Part shown: positions 9,695-18,985 of the stretch, piece by piece
How the letters are laid out: the number at the start of each line of letters is the position of its first letter
How positions within the stretch are numbered: the stretch's first letter is position 1
Origin: Meira nashicola
Taxonomy: Eukaryota; Basidiomycota; Exobasidiomycetes; Exobasidiales; Brachybasidiaceae
DNA length: 64,000 bases
Assembly: GCA_001600355.1 (NCBI GenBank)
Contig: BCJU01000006.1
Location: 183,803 to 247,802, forward strand
Direction: 5' to 3'
Notes under the pieces: generated by a model
Told to the model about the DNA's origin: nothing
What the model saw: only the letters and a program-made list of their open reading frames with translations
The model's database searches: none
Program-made: the position numbers and the translations under genes

Positions 9695-12112
9695 TCAGAA
9701 TTTCATATACGGAATTACACAAAGCATCATAAACAGAATGAAAAGAATTGCTTTGTGCGTTTTGTTGCTTTTCAGCTGTGGGCTGTTTTCCTTACAGTCA
9801 AGAGTAAGGTCTTCTTGCTCTACTTCTGGAAATATACAAGAAGTAAGCCTCTGGAAGTAGTATTCTTGCTTATTGATTTCTTTTTGTTTCCAAAGCGATG
9901 TTAAGAAAGCAGCTACAACAGAGTGTCTATATAGAGTTTCTTGCACCTCATAAAAACTAGCATTCTGATCTTCGCCAATTTGCTGAAGATCATGGGTTGT
10001 TGTAAATGCGAATTTTTCACTTGCATGGATGATAAGTTGGAGGACGTTTTTCAATTCGCGTGCTTCACAAGGCTTATTAAGATGAGAAGGGTTAGAAGTC
10101 ATAAGTTCCCTATACTTCTCCCCTGATTTTCCTTTATCATCTAATCCAATTACTTGCTGCAAACTCCTAGTAGAGTATTGTACCAGCTTTGGAATTATTT
10201 CTAAAACTCTTGTGATTGCTATTTGTTTTGTTTCTTCGGTGGTGAGAGACTCAAAAACGGTAGAATCTAGTTGGTCTTTTAAAATTGTCATACGAGTGCT
10301 ATCCTTTAGTGATGGCATAGCAATTTCGACGAATCTTGTAGCTATAGCATGGTCCATTTCCATCATTGGTTTATTTCCTGCTAAAATTAAGGTGGCAAAA
10401 GAACAATCGATCCGAAACCCTACCGAAGGTAGGTTTATTTCTCTTTGATCCGAATTAAGAAATTGACGAAGCATGTCCCGAGCTAAGAATACTGTCGTTG
10501 AGTTCGTTGAAGAATCGATTAAGCTTTCCGCTTCATCTATAAAAATAATAGGATTTCTACATCCACTTTGCACCATCTTTAAGCCAATGGTGCTTAATAA
10601 ATCTTCATCTCCTACATCTGCGTCACTCCATTTTTCTAAAAGATTGTTCTCTTGACAATCTTTGATCTTGATACCGCATATTCTCTGCATTTGCTCAAAT
10701 GTCTTATTATGGATTTCAATAAAAGGTAATCCTAAAATCTCAGCTATTTGTCTGACCAATCTTGTTTTACCTACTCCAGGGTTACCATGAAAATAAATTT
10801 GGATACATTTCCCCTTTTGTGCGATACTATTCTTTCGAATCGAGATAACAGTGTTCCGAATTTGTGACTGTAGGAATGGTGACATTGAGTATTCGTTTAG
10901 TAGCTCTTCTACTTTTACTTCAATAGTGTTTATCCGTTCCCTTGCTCGTTGATCATAATCTATGTTTCTATTATGTTGAACTTCTAAATCCACCGAAGGG
11001 GACCCTTCCTCCGATAGGCACAGGAGTAGCTCCTGTCGACGCCTTAATAACGTCCACCAGCTTAATGGATGGCTCGAAGAGGTTGATATAGCTCCCCATC
11101 CATCAGGATCACATATACTTAATTCTATTGCGTGATCAATTTGAGATATTAGACGTTGTAACGTTATAGGGAAGCCGTTTATGATTGAAAAATATAATTG
11201 ACGAATTATAGTTGTAAAAACTAGTTGTTCTTTCTTACTAGAAAGTGAAAATTCGAGTCCTTTTTTATTTCTTCCATTAAGATTAGTGCCTAGGCTTGAT
11301 AAAGTATACGGTAAGGAACTAAGGATCGAAGGTATAAATAAACTTGTAGAAGGCGATGAGCTAAGCTGTATATTAGACATCAGCTTACTTGCATGACCGC
11401 TAAATGTAACAGCGCAACCTAAACTTGCTAAGAGGGTAATACAAACTTGTTTCCAGGCTCGATTCACTTTAAAAGGGCAGGCACTCCATAACTTTGCTAG
11501 CTTTGTAGACTCCTCAGTTGTATACTTGCAAAGGATCTCGTATCCCGCAAATTGTGCAAGTATGTCTAGTTCTCTTTTCCGTTTTTGATGATTTGATAAA
11601 ACTCCCCATAAACCTTTCTGTAAGATTTGGCTCCCATCTTTTTGATAGCGTTCAGGGAAGTACATAGTGAGATAGTAATTAGCCTTTAAAGAGATAGTTT
11701 GCGGCATCAGAATATCCCATGGAAGGCTTGAAAGATTGTTACCAACTTTAGCTCCGTCGGAAACCATCTGTATAATACTTTGTGCTTCGCTAGCTTGATT
11801 AAATGTATGACTACTGCCAAGCCATAGCTTGATCATAGGATATACTAAGTTTTTATAACTCTTCATAGGATCAACGAAGCGGCTCTCGGATTCTAAGAGA
11901 AAATTTTGTTGAATTGTATCGAGGATACTTGAGACTTTTTCAAGGACTAGCGTTTCGTGTGAATCTCGGATCTCTTTGAACAACGATATAGTGGTTTGAG
12001 TTGCTTGTAAGTCTATAAGAACGTTATATAGGCAACGCGATTGGCCGATTCCATGGCCTATAGTGTCGTTCAGTAAAAGTACCAGTTCTTCACGCTTGTT
12101 TTCGTCAGGCAT
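9695..12112 (-). CDS. Tail-anchored AAA+ ATPase with orphan N-terminal region
   Basis: 805 residues, uninterrupted. One AAA+ module lies at about 400-700: Walker A GNPGVGKT (443-450), Walker B IIFIDE (522-527), sensor-1 Asn580 in LILAGN, a possible arginine finger in ATRF (Arg593), and a sensor-2-like ARELKNVL (Arg685). The order and the CEAREL sensor-2 resemble the Lon/ClpB-D2 (HCLR) clade, but no protease domain follows. The first 400 residues match nothing I know and look all-helical. The protein ends with a lysine-rich stretch and a hydrophobic segment of about 17 residues (787-803, ILFILFMMLCVI) plus four more, the layout of a tail-anchored membrane protein. It would be an ATP-driven remodelling enzyme facing the cytosol. 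Both neighbours to the right are orphans. Partner and substrate are unknown. Confidence 0.8.
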   Translation of the reverse strand: MPDENKREELVLLLNDTIGHGIGQSRCLYNVLIDLQATQTTISLFKEIRDSHETLVLEKVSSILDTIQQNFLLESESRFVDPMKSYKNLVYPMIKLWLGSSHTFNQASEAQSIIQMVSDGAKVGNNLSSLPWDILMPQTISLKANYYLTMYFPERYQKDGSQILQKGLWGVLSNHQKRKRELDILAQFAGYEILCKYTTEESTKLAKLWSACPFKVNRAWKQVCITLLASLGCAVTFSGHASKLMSNIQLSSSPSTSLFIPSILSSLPYTLSSLGTNLNGRNKKGLEFSLSSKKEQLVFTTIIRQLYFSIINGFPITLQRLISQIDHAIELSICDPDGWGAISTSSSHPLSWWTLLRRRQELLLCLSEEGSPSVDLEVQHNRNIDYDQRARERINTIEVKVEELLNEYSMSPFLQSQIRNTVISIRKNSIAQKGKCIQIYFHGNPGVGKTRLVRQIAEILGLPFIEIHNKTFEQMQRICGIKIKDCQENNLLEKWSDADVGDEDLLSTIGLKMVQSGCRNPIIFIDEAESLIDSSTNSTTVFLARDMLRQFLNSDQREINLPSVGFRIDCSFATLILAGNKPMMEMDHAIATRFVEIAMPSLKDSTRMTILKDQLDSTVFESLTTEETKQIAITRVLEIIPKLVQYSTRSLQQVIGLDDKGKSGEKYRELMTSNPSHLNKPCEARELKNVLQLIIHASEKFAFTTTHDLQQIGEDQNASFYEVQETLYRHSVVAAFLTSLWKQKEINKQEYYFQRLTSCIFPEVEQEDLTLDCKENSPQLKSNKTHKAILFILFMMLCVIPYMKF

Positions 12113-12251
12113 ATTTAGGCAAGGTAGCGAATAATATAGTGAAAATAAAGGTCTGTTAAATAAGTACTTTATTCTTATACTTTTCGAGTTTAACTATTCT
12201 ATCGGAAACAAACTACCGAATCCATATGCTTGTAGAATCAAACAGGATTTA

Positions 12252-12368
12252 GTTAAAAATTTCGATTTACATAAATTCATCGGATTATTAGTTGCCGAAG
12301 TGGATTTACAGAAATACGTAGCATTATTGGTTGCCGAAGTGGATTTACAGAAATGGAAACGAATGATA
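12252..12368 (+). repeat. Three 39-bp tandem repeats within an open frame lacking a start
   Basis: Units at 12252-12290, 12291-12329 and 12330-12368. The last two share 31 of 32 bases (12284-12315 against 12323-12354); the first is diverged. The plus-strand frame 12135-12425 is open through them and the 39-bp period is 13 codons, encoding VAEVDLQKYVALL-like units. There is no ATG, so this is either an exon of an unrecognised gene or a remnant. Confidence 0.6.
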
Positions 12369-12634
12369 TTAAAGATAGTAGATTATTTCCGAAAGACATA
12401 TATCAGGAAAAACGGTGTTACTTAGCTTTAAAAGCCGAAAAATAAAATTTTAACTTAAACTTTGAAAAAGAGATATATAGATATTTAATTCTCTGGCTAT
12501 CCTATCCGATGGTAAAAAAGATATTATTTTAGAAGGATTATATTCGTCAAAAATATATTCTACGACGACTAGCAAACTTAGAAATAGAATGAAAGCTGTT
12601 AGATTGACTTTATAAGATATACTCGATAGTCTAT

Positions 12635-12808
12635 CTAGTGACAGGTAGCGTAGCAATCATGTAAAGCCTGGAAACAATGAGGTTCTTGAATGCAGTGTCC
12701 CCAAGTTGCTAAGCAATACATGAAACATGGTCCTGGATCAGCACTTGTAAAGCTGATATTTGACGCTAATAAAGCGAGCATAAAGAAGGTTTTGAGGATT
12801 TGATACAT
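12635..12808 (-). CDS. Small secreted cysteine-rich peptide, 57 aa
   Basis: I start at ATG 12808 rather than 12838 because MYQILKTFFMLALLASN begins a typical signal peptide, cleaved after about residue 23 (FTSA). The mature part is about 34 residues with six cysteines spaced C-x3-C-x6-C-x5-C-x6-C-x3-C, which suits three disulfides in a helical hairpin. TATATAT on the minus strand at 12881-12887 lies about 75 bp upstream, the usual distance in this window. Small secreted Cys-rich fungal proteins include effectors and antimicrobial peptides; the role here is unknown. It is short, but the signal peptide, even cysteine spacing and TATA box argue it is real. Confidence 0.6.
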   Translation of the reverse strand: MYQILKTFFMLALLASNISFTSADPGPCFMYCLATWGHCIQEPHCFQALHDCYATCH

Positions 12809-12880
12809 TGAAATAAGGTTAGCTGTCTCTAGAAACATATCAGAGGCAAAAGCAAAGCTTTTAGTTTAGCGATCATCAAG

Positions 12881-12887
12881 ATATATA
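12881..12887 (-). promoter_or_regulatory. TATA box of Cys-rich peptide gene
   Basis: TATATAT read on the minus strand, 73-79 bp upstream of the ATG at 12808. The spacing matches other TATA elements in this window. Confidence 0.4.
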
Positions 12888-13672
12888 ACAGCTTAAAAGT
12901 ACTTACTGCTTGTTAATAAGTTTTAATCTATACAAGTTAAAGACTTTAGACCTTAGTTTATTCGGTTCTTTATATACGTCTTCATTCTTAAAATTAAGAA
13001 AGACTTATTAAATCCACATCGTCATAGCATCTTAATAGATATATATGACCTGATATAGTCTACGCGATTAATCTTATACGTATATATGATGAAAATTTAT
13101 AATCCGGATCGATCAAATAATCGAAGATATATAATCGTGTCATAAATGAACTTTTAGGTAAGTAAGACGGCTAGAGCCGCCAGGAATATTATACTGTCGG
13201 CAAGCAGTGTGAGGCTAGATTTATGCTAAAGGCGAGTATAGTATATATAAAAACTATATGCAGTAGATAAGACGTGTGGCTTTATGGGTCTTAAAGTCTC
13301 GAACGCAGCGCTGCAGCATAATTTTTCATGTGGATTATGATTTCTACGCACTATAGAGATATATATGTACTGTTGAAGTGCCGTGATCCAAGTGGATTAA
13401 CTAGAGTATCTAAAACATGCTAATGCGAATATAATGTGGATTCTAGCTCTTAGTGCTTTTACGGCTATAGATTTTCTTTTTAGACGCTTTCCTTTATATC
13501 AAAGTTTAAATTTCAGATAGTATCTACCAATTTTGATGTTTTTTAGTCGCATATATAAACCCGTTAAAATCAGTAGAACTATTACTATAACTATAACACC
13601 TTAGATTATTTCGTAGATCAGCTTACACCTCAACCTCACGTAAAAACTATAGCTTTTCTTCATATATAAGAA
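12888..13672. other. AT-rich intergenic region
   Basis: No gene or clear element. Many stop codons occur in all frames. A TATATAAAC at 13552-13560 lies 113 bp before the ATG at 13673 and may be its promoter. Confidence 0.5.
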
Positions 13673-14577
13673 ATGTTTTCAAGACAAGAAAACGATAAGC
13701 CAGACTATTACTCCGACCCTCAAAATCACGATAAGATTTGTAACTCGATCATCAGCACAGCCCAATTTTCTCGCTTTCCTATCATTTTTATTTCACCGAG
13801 CGGAGGTTTTTATAATGAACTTCTAAAACAAATTATGTATAAGCGGCCTATACAATTTGAAGGATTATACGTCGGAAATGATTGGGAAAGCGCTCGAAAT
13901 TGTTTAACAAAGCGTAAGTAGCCCTATATTATATTAGATTTATCTAGATTACGATAAATACTTACATTTTATTTCCCTTTATAGTTCGGCTTGAAAAAGG
14001 CCCAGAAGTTCCTATTGTTGTCCAATTTATTGGAATGATACCATGGAGCCCATTGAATCATATAATCCTAGACGAGACTCACCAACCGATTGTTCTTATG
14101 GGAGAATTAGATAAGCATTCAAAGCCATTAACGACAATTCATACTCATTCAAAGATTGGAGAAATGCCTTTAGTAAAAATTGCGAATAAAGCCGTACCCG
14201 GAATAACTATATCTGGCCTTAACTTCGGCCGCGGACCCGCATCTGTTTATCAGACAGGTGCAGACCTTGGAGGCTATGCTGGTGGATCGTTCGCATCAGG
14301 TTACTTTGGTTTAGCAAAGTTGTTTGTTGCTAAAAATATAGGATATTGGGGCGTCAGTTCAGGTGTAGGCGCACCTGTTGCTGCTGGTTTTACAGCTGCT
14401 ACGATAGTGAACGAAACGTATGAAGCTACAACCAGGTGTTGGGCCACAAGTGGTAAAATAGCGTCGAAGGAGGAAAAAGAAGAGCTAAAAAAATTACCGA
14501 TAATCCTCCCGTCAGAAGTGACACTGTCAATGGAGGAACTCCTGGTCTTTCAAAGAAATGAAAATGCAAGAAGGTAG
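13673..14577 (+). CDS. Hypothetical glycine/alanine-rich two-exon protein
   Basis: Exons 13673-13913 and 13985-14577 join in frame across a 71-nt intron (GTAAGT...TTTATAG), giving 277 residues. The two open frames on either side connect without a stop, which supports the gene model. No domain is recognised. Residues of about 175-235 are rich in Gly, Ala and Ser (GGYAGGSFASGYFG, SSGVGAPVAAGFTAATIV) and resemble glycine-zipper membrane-inserting helices, such as occur in some pore-forming or membrane-associated proteins. The C-terminus is charged (KEEKEELKKL). There is no signal peptide. It lies in the orphan stretch between the AAA+ ATPase and a coiled-coil protein. The function is unknown. 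Confidence 0.65.
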
Positions 14578-15432
14578 ATGCCCCCCCTTAGTTTATTAAA
14601 ATAATGTTAAATGTATTTGTCAAAAAGTCGAGTAATGCTTAACGATCTATAAATCAATCCTGTATTGACATCAGAAAACAGCATTTTTCAGATCAAATAA
14701 ATGTTATAAGAAAATTTGATATAAGCTACTCCAGCATATGGCTCTAGAGAGCCCGAGGTTCATCACCTAAGGCATTGAAAATATTAAAAGGCACTACCTT
14801 CTTCTATACATAGCGTCATATAGTCATGTAAATATGAATATTGTTGAACTAAATCAGCCACCAAACGCTCCCGACTGCCGCGATAGAGGAGACCTGTGCG
14901 CTGCGCGGCACACACCCACTTATACACTTTATAGATTCATTGTAGCTCTGATGCCGGCGATTTGATTCATTACTTCTACACTGTTTGTGTGCTCTTATAG
15001 TGATCCGAAAGAACACACATTCATTGCAGCAGCCTAAACGCAGACTGTAAACACGGGAAGACCCATATACGTGTCCCGCTTGTGCAGCGGAACTTGTAAA
15101 TTTGCCCGCATTTTAGTTTGTTGGTCGAAGTGGTAGGCTCGTACCTGCATACTCTCTTTGATAGCCCTTGAAGAAAGTGGATTCCACATCTAAGCAACAT
15201 AATGAAGTAGAGCAGTGTATATATGATAAGCATGGTTACAAATAGGTTTAGAGATTTGTATAAAAGATTCTATACGATATAGATCAAAATCTACGTTCCT
15301 CACATTTTCATTTTCTTACATAGGAAGAAAGAAGACGGTCAGTAATGTGAAATTCCGAAGATTCTAGTAAAGAAGTAAATCCACAGAAAAACACTGGTTT
15401 TCCAAAAAAAAACAAGGACGACAGAAACAACT
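14578..15432. other. Intergenic region with CCGGCGATTT motif
   Basis: No gene seen. A C7 run follows the stop codon. The motif GCCGGCGATTTGATT at 14953-14967 shares ten bases with motifs before both glycosidase genes. TATAAAAG at 15259-15266 may serve the gene at 15433. Confidence 0.5.
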
Positions 15433-16479
15433 ATGAATACGAGAACAAAAGAGCTAAAGAACACTCATGTGCCTTTCAGGAAACCAAAAGGGGAAGTTAT
15501 GTTATCGAAAAGCACATGTCGAACATACCTTCGTAAGCTAAGCATCAAACCTAAATCTATTAGAAACATAGAAGACATCAAATTCATTCTGCTACCAGAT
15601 AAAGATAAAGATAGGTCTGATAAAGAGGAGGGAATAGTTCGTACCGAGACAGATATCATAACATTATGTGAACACTTACTAACTCAGGCTGACAAAGAAT
15701 ATATAGCACAACCGGGAAGTGAGATTACTGGTCCATGGATTCATCATGATACAGATCAAAAGAAAATTTGTACGACAATAATTCGTACGATATCAACTAA
15801 GCCTGCTGAAAAAGCTACTAAGTTTAACATTCGAAAGAACCATAATAAGAAGCGTAAGAAAAGACACGATAGTAATAAAGGTAGCCAAGTCATCTCAAAT
15901 ATAAAGACGTTATCAAAAGAAGAAAATAGGATATCCGCAGGTCTAAATCGATCGGGAGGAACCATCAACTCTGAAGGAAACATCTCTAAAAAAAGCAAAA
16001 AGGAAAGCGCTCCTATAGAGAGCTATCATCATACACAACCTCTTCAGGAACCCGATAACCAGAGCTACTTAAGCACGTTCTTCGATACATTAGATATATT
16101 ATGGTCGGGATTATGGCCCTCCTCATCTTATATGGTTCCGCAGACAGTCTATGATACCACCTCTAATAATAATGTATCTAACGAGAATAATACGCAATTC
16201 CAAGATCAAACATGGCAAAACAATTCAACGGACAACCAAGAAGGTATAATAATTCCTTTCTCGATAGAAGCGATGATAGCACAACAAGAATATATACAAT
16301 GTCAGAAGGAAGAAGAGAAGGCTATAGAAAAGTTTGATAATGCTGGGCAACAATTTAACAATGCTGGACAACAGTTAGACGAGGCTGGGCAACAGTTAGA
16401 AAAAGCTCGAGAGAATACTAAGGTCGCTTTACAACAATATGAGTATACTCTTCGTAGCTTGAATGAAACGAGAGTATAA
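15433..16479 (+). CDS. Hypothetical basic protein with C-terminal AGQQ heptad coiled coil
   Basis: 348 residues in one frame, start MNTRTKELKN. No known domain. A strongly basic patch NHNKKRKKRH (136-145) looks like a nuclear localisation signal. The C-terminus carries near-perfect heptads FDNAGQQ, FNNAGQQ, LDEAGQQ, LEKAREN (301-328), predicting a short parallel coiled coil with Phe/Leu at position a and Gly at an unusual interior position. The middle is polar and probably disordered. Possibly a nuclear scaffold or DNA-associated oligomer. It is an orphan among orphans, and codon use is AT-rich like the flanks. Confidence 0.65.
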   Translation: MNTRTKELKNTHVPFRKPKGEVMLSKSTCRTYLRKLSIKPKSIRNIEDIKFILLPDKDKDRSDKEEGIVRTETDIITLCEHLLTQADKEYIAQPGSEITGPWIHHDTDQKKICTTIIRTISTKPAEKATKFNIRKNHNKKRKKRHDSNKGSQVISNIKTLSKEENRISAGLNRSGGTINSEGNISKKSKKESAPIESYHHTQPLQEPDNQSYLSTFFDTLDILWSGLWPSSSYMVPQTVYDTTSNNNVSNENNTQFQDQTWQNNSTDNQEGIIIPFSIEAMIAQQEYIQCQKEEEKAIEKFDNAGQQFNNAGQQLDEAGQQLEKARENTKVALQQYEYTLRSLNETRV

Positions 16480-17770
16480 AAAGTAAATACAATGACGGGT
16501 GAAGTAAAGGAATATAGCTATAAATCAATATAATAGATGGTCTTTATGCGAATAATGACAGCATGAAAATATTAAACAAGGCGGACGGGCTGAGACTTAA
16601 TATAACCTTCGAGGTGTATACAGCTAAAGCTTGACGCAGGTTATACCAAATAAAGCCACATATCATACATCTAATATCTCCAATTTTTAACAACCTTTTT
16701 CGCGCACTCAAGGCACACATATTTCTATCATTTTTAAATTATCATTGGATCTTTTGGATTCCTCTATTATCTGGTTCACTCTTTGCTGTTTATTATTTCG
16801 AAATTCTCAAGACTATCAAAAAGACTTGACCAAGTTGTCTCTAGTCTGCAGTCGTATATGTGATTTTATACGTTCTATGCTTTAATGCCATCATTTCAAG
16901 TTTATTACTCGGCAACACTTAGCTTAAGATTAATGATAGTTTATGACACTAAACTGAAAGTCCAGACTTTTTTTCTTCTATCCGTTTGTTTTCCGAATGA
17001 TAAGAATGTTTTGACAATAGTACCACCCCAACGGACCGGGTAAAAAGGTCTTTTTCCGTGCATGCCCCTGGTAACATTCATTGTCTTGAGAAAGTGGGTG
17101 CATGATGACGTCATTGATCTTTTTAGTTGCGCGTGAACCGTTTTCTTCTTAAAAATGATAAAGCATATACAGTAGGTTAGTGCATGATTGTGTAGCGTCA
17201 TGCAAACGGCCAACCCAAAAAAAGAAGATCCTGGGAACATCACATGCTCTCATAAAAATAAGAAACAATGCATGTATAGGGTCTTTTTGAAATTTGAAAA
17301 CGAGAAGAGAAAGTCTAGACCTCGTACAGCCACATAAGTAAGCTAAAATAGTCAAAAATAAGTGTAAGTCATGTGGAGAATAAGGTTTTTTAGAGTTTTT
17401 TTTTTGCTAGGATGCATACTTTCAGACGGAAATTTCTTCTTGCCGAGAATATAACTCTTTTGTCTGAGCATATGTAAAAAGTCCGTGGAACTTTCGAGAT
17501 AGGTAAATTGACGTATTTTGCATATGGTATCAAGGATTCGAATTTTTGCTTCCGAAAAAAAGGAGCCGGATTCGTTGGGAAGTTCATACAGAATTGGCCT
17601 TGAATTTGTATAGCGAGGGGAAAACATATATATTGAGCGATCTGATATTCAATGAAATCTCCCCCCTCTCCCTATCGAACACTTAGCTTGTTCATAAGCG
17701 TGTAAGGCGCTCCTTCCTTTATTTTTTCTTTAAAAATAGGGACGCCTTCACCTCGGTATAAGTATCAAAG
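16480..17770. other. Gene-poor AT-rich region
   Basis: Only overlapping short minus-strand frames (for example 16941-17243 and 17352-17627) that look random. Near the right end, an ATG at 17652 followed by 16 codons and a GTGTAAG donor at 17700 could be the first exon of the zinc-finger gene (see the next entry). Confidence 0.5.
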
Positions 17771-18778
17771 TTGAATTTTTATTGCGGACAACCAGATCAT
17801 CCGAGTCAGTGTTTCTGCCACTGGGGGCATGAACTCACCCTGCAAAGCTCGTATACGATAAACGATGACAAAAATGATCAAATTATCGCATCAACATCAT
17901 CAAATGTATCAAAATTACAAACAGTAAAAACAACTGATTCAATATGGCAAAGAAGATTGAATACAAAAAGAAAGCAATTAGAGTTGCTATATCTTTGCAT
18001 GTCAAAAACAAAGGGTGCCTTTCTCCTTTCTGCGCCAAGCCAACGATTGAATATTGTACCTTTATGGCAAAGAAGATTGGATTCTAGAAAGAAAGAGTTG
18101 GATCAACTTTATGATAATATGTCAAGGTGGGACATAAAGACTATAAGTCAAGATATACAACAACCTCAAACGGAAGCATTATTTGCACCTATTCAAATCG
18201 ATTCTCCTTCAAATGAAATAGAAGAATATTTAACATTTTCAAATGCAGGACCATCAACAACAATGAACAACCCTCAACCTGAAGATGAAGATATGTACAT
18301 CAACACAAAGTCAGAATCCGATGCTGAGAGCTTAGGTCTTTTCTCGGTTGGACTCTTGATGGCTAAAGTACATCCTCATTCAACTCAAGAGGAACACAAT
18401 GACATACCTTCCACAAAAGGAAAAGAGCGAAGCAAAACAGATCATTCGGACTTGACTTATTCTCAACAATCTATTCGACGTGATTCAACTCTCAGTCAAG
18501 ATACGATCTTTGAAGATAAGAATGAGCCCCACCCCAGTGGACAATCTTCAAAGCACACGGATCGTAATATTATAGAAGAAGATAATTCTGGTAAACACCT
18601 TTGTCCTCACGCTGGTTGTGGAAAAGTATTTGCAAGACAATTTCACCTTAGAAGGCACATTCTTACACATGAAAATAATAAACCGTTCAAATGTCCACAT
18701 AAAGGCTGTCATGCACGTTTCACTCGAAGTGATAATTGTGCTCAACATCAAAGAACAAAGCACGGTTTCAGAATGTGA
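17771..18778 (+). CDS. C2H2 zinc-finger transcription factor (start uncertain)
   Basis: The frame is open from 17771 but has no ATG until 17999 (Met77). An intron 17700-17770 joining an ATG at 17652 would restore a start in frame; otherwise the protein begins at 17999. The C-terminus has two C2H2 fingers: C-x4-C-x12-H-x3-H (about 277-301) and C-x4-C-x12-H-x4-H (about 309-330), two tandem fingers as in many fungal regulators. Upstream, a 20-22 residue unit is repeated: IWQRRLNTKRKQLELLY at about 58 and LWQRRLDSRKKELDQLY at about 98. The rest is Ser/Gln-rich and probably an activation region. Nuclear. The second Trp-rich repeat would be kept under either start. Targets are unknown. The gene is convergent with the adhesin-like gene. 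Confidence 0.75.
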   Translation: MNFYCGQPDHPSQCFCHWGHELTLQSSYTINDDKNDQIIASTSSNVSKLQTVKTTDSIWQRRLNTKRKQLELLYLCMSKTKGAFLLSAPSQRLNIVPLWQRRLDSRKKELDQLYDNMSRWDIKTISQDIQQPQTEALFAPIQIDSPSNEIEEYLTFSNAGPSTTMNNPQPEDEDMYINTKSESDAESLGLFSVGLLMAKVHPHSTQEEHNDIPSTKGKERSKTDHSDLTYSQQSIRRDSTLSQDTIFEDKNEPHPSGQSSKHTDRNIIEEDNSGKHLCPHAGCGKVFARQFHLRRHILTHENNKPFKCPHKGCHARFTRSDNCAQHQRTKHGFRM

Positions 18779-18985
18779 CCTGATAGCAGGTAAAGAAGGA
18801 ATTAGAGATAGAAAAGGAATAAAACACATGTAGAAACACAAAAAATGTAAAAATAAAAGTTCAAAAATTGCCACAATACATAAAATTTATACTATAAAGG
18901 TAGTACAATTGTGAGAACAACTCCTTTGTGTGATACGGAAAAAGGGTATAATAAGAATACAAGATATATAAGATGTCTAACGAGT

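Noticed and set aside
12450..12656. 68-codon hydrophobic minus-strand frame
   Set aside because: Starts with TTG and overlaps the end of the Cys-rich peptide gene in another frame; no support.
17520..17550. Possible tRNA T-loop (GGATTCGAATT)
   Set aside because: No matching acceptor, D or anticodon stems nearby.
16941..17627. Overlapping minus-strand frames of 65-100 codons
   Set aside because: Mutually overlapping, low complexity and no features of coding sequence.
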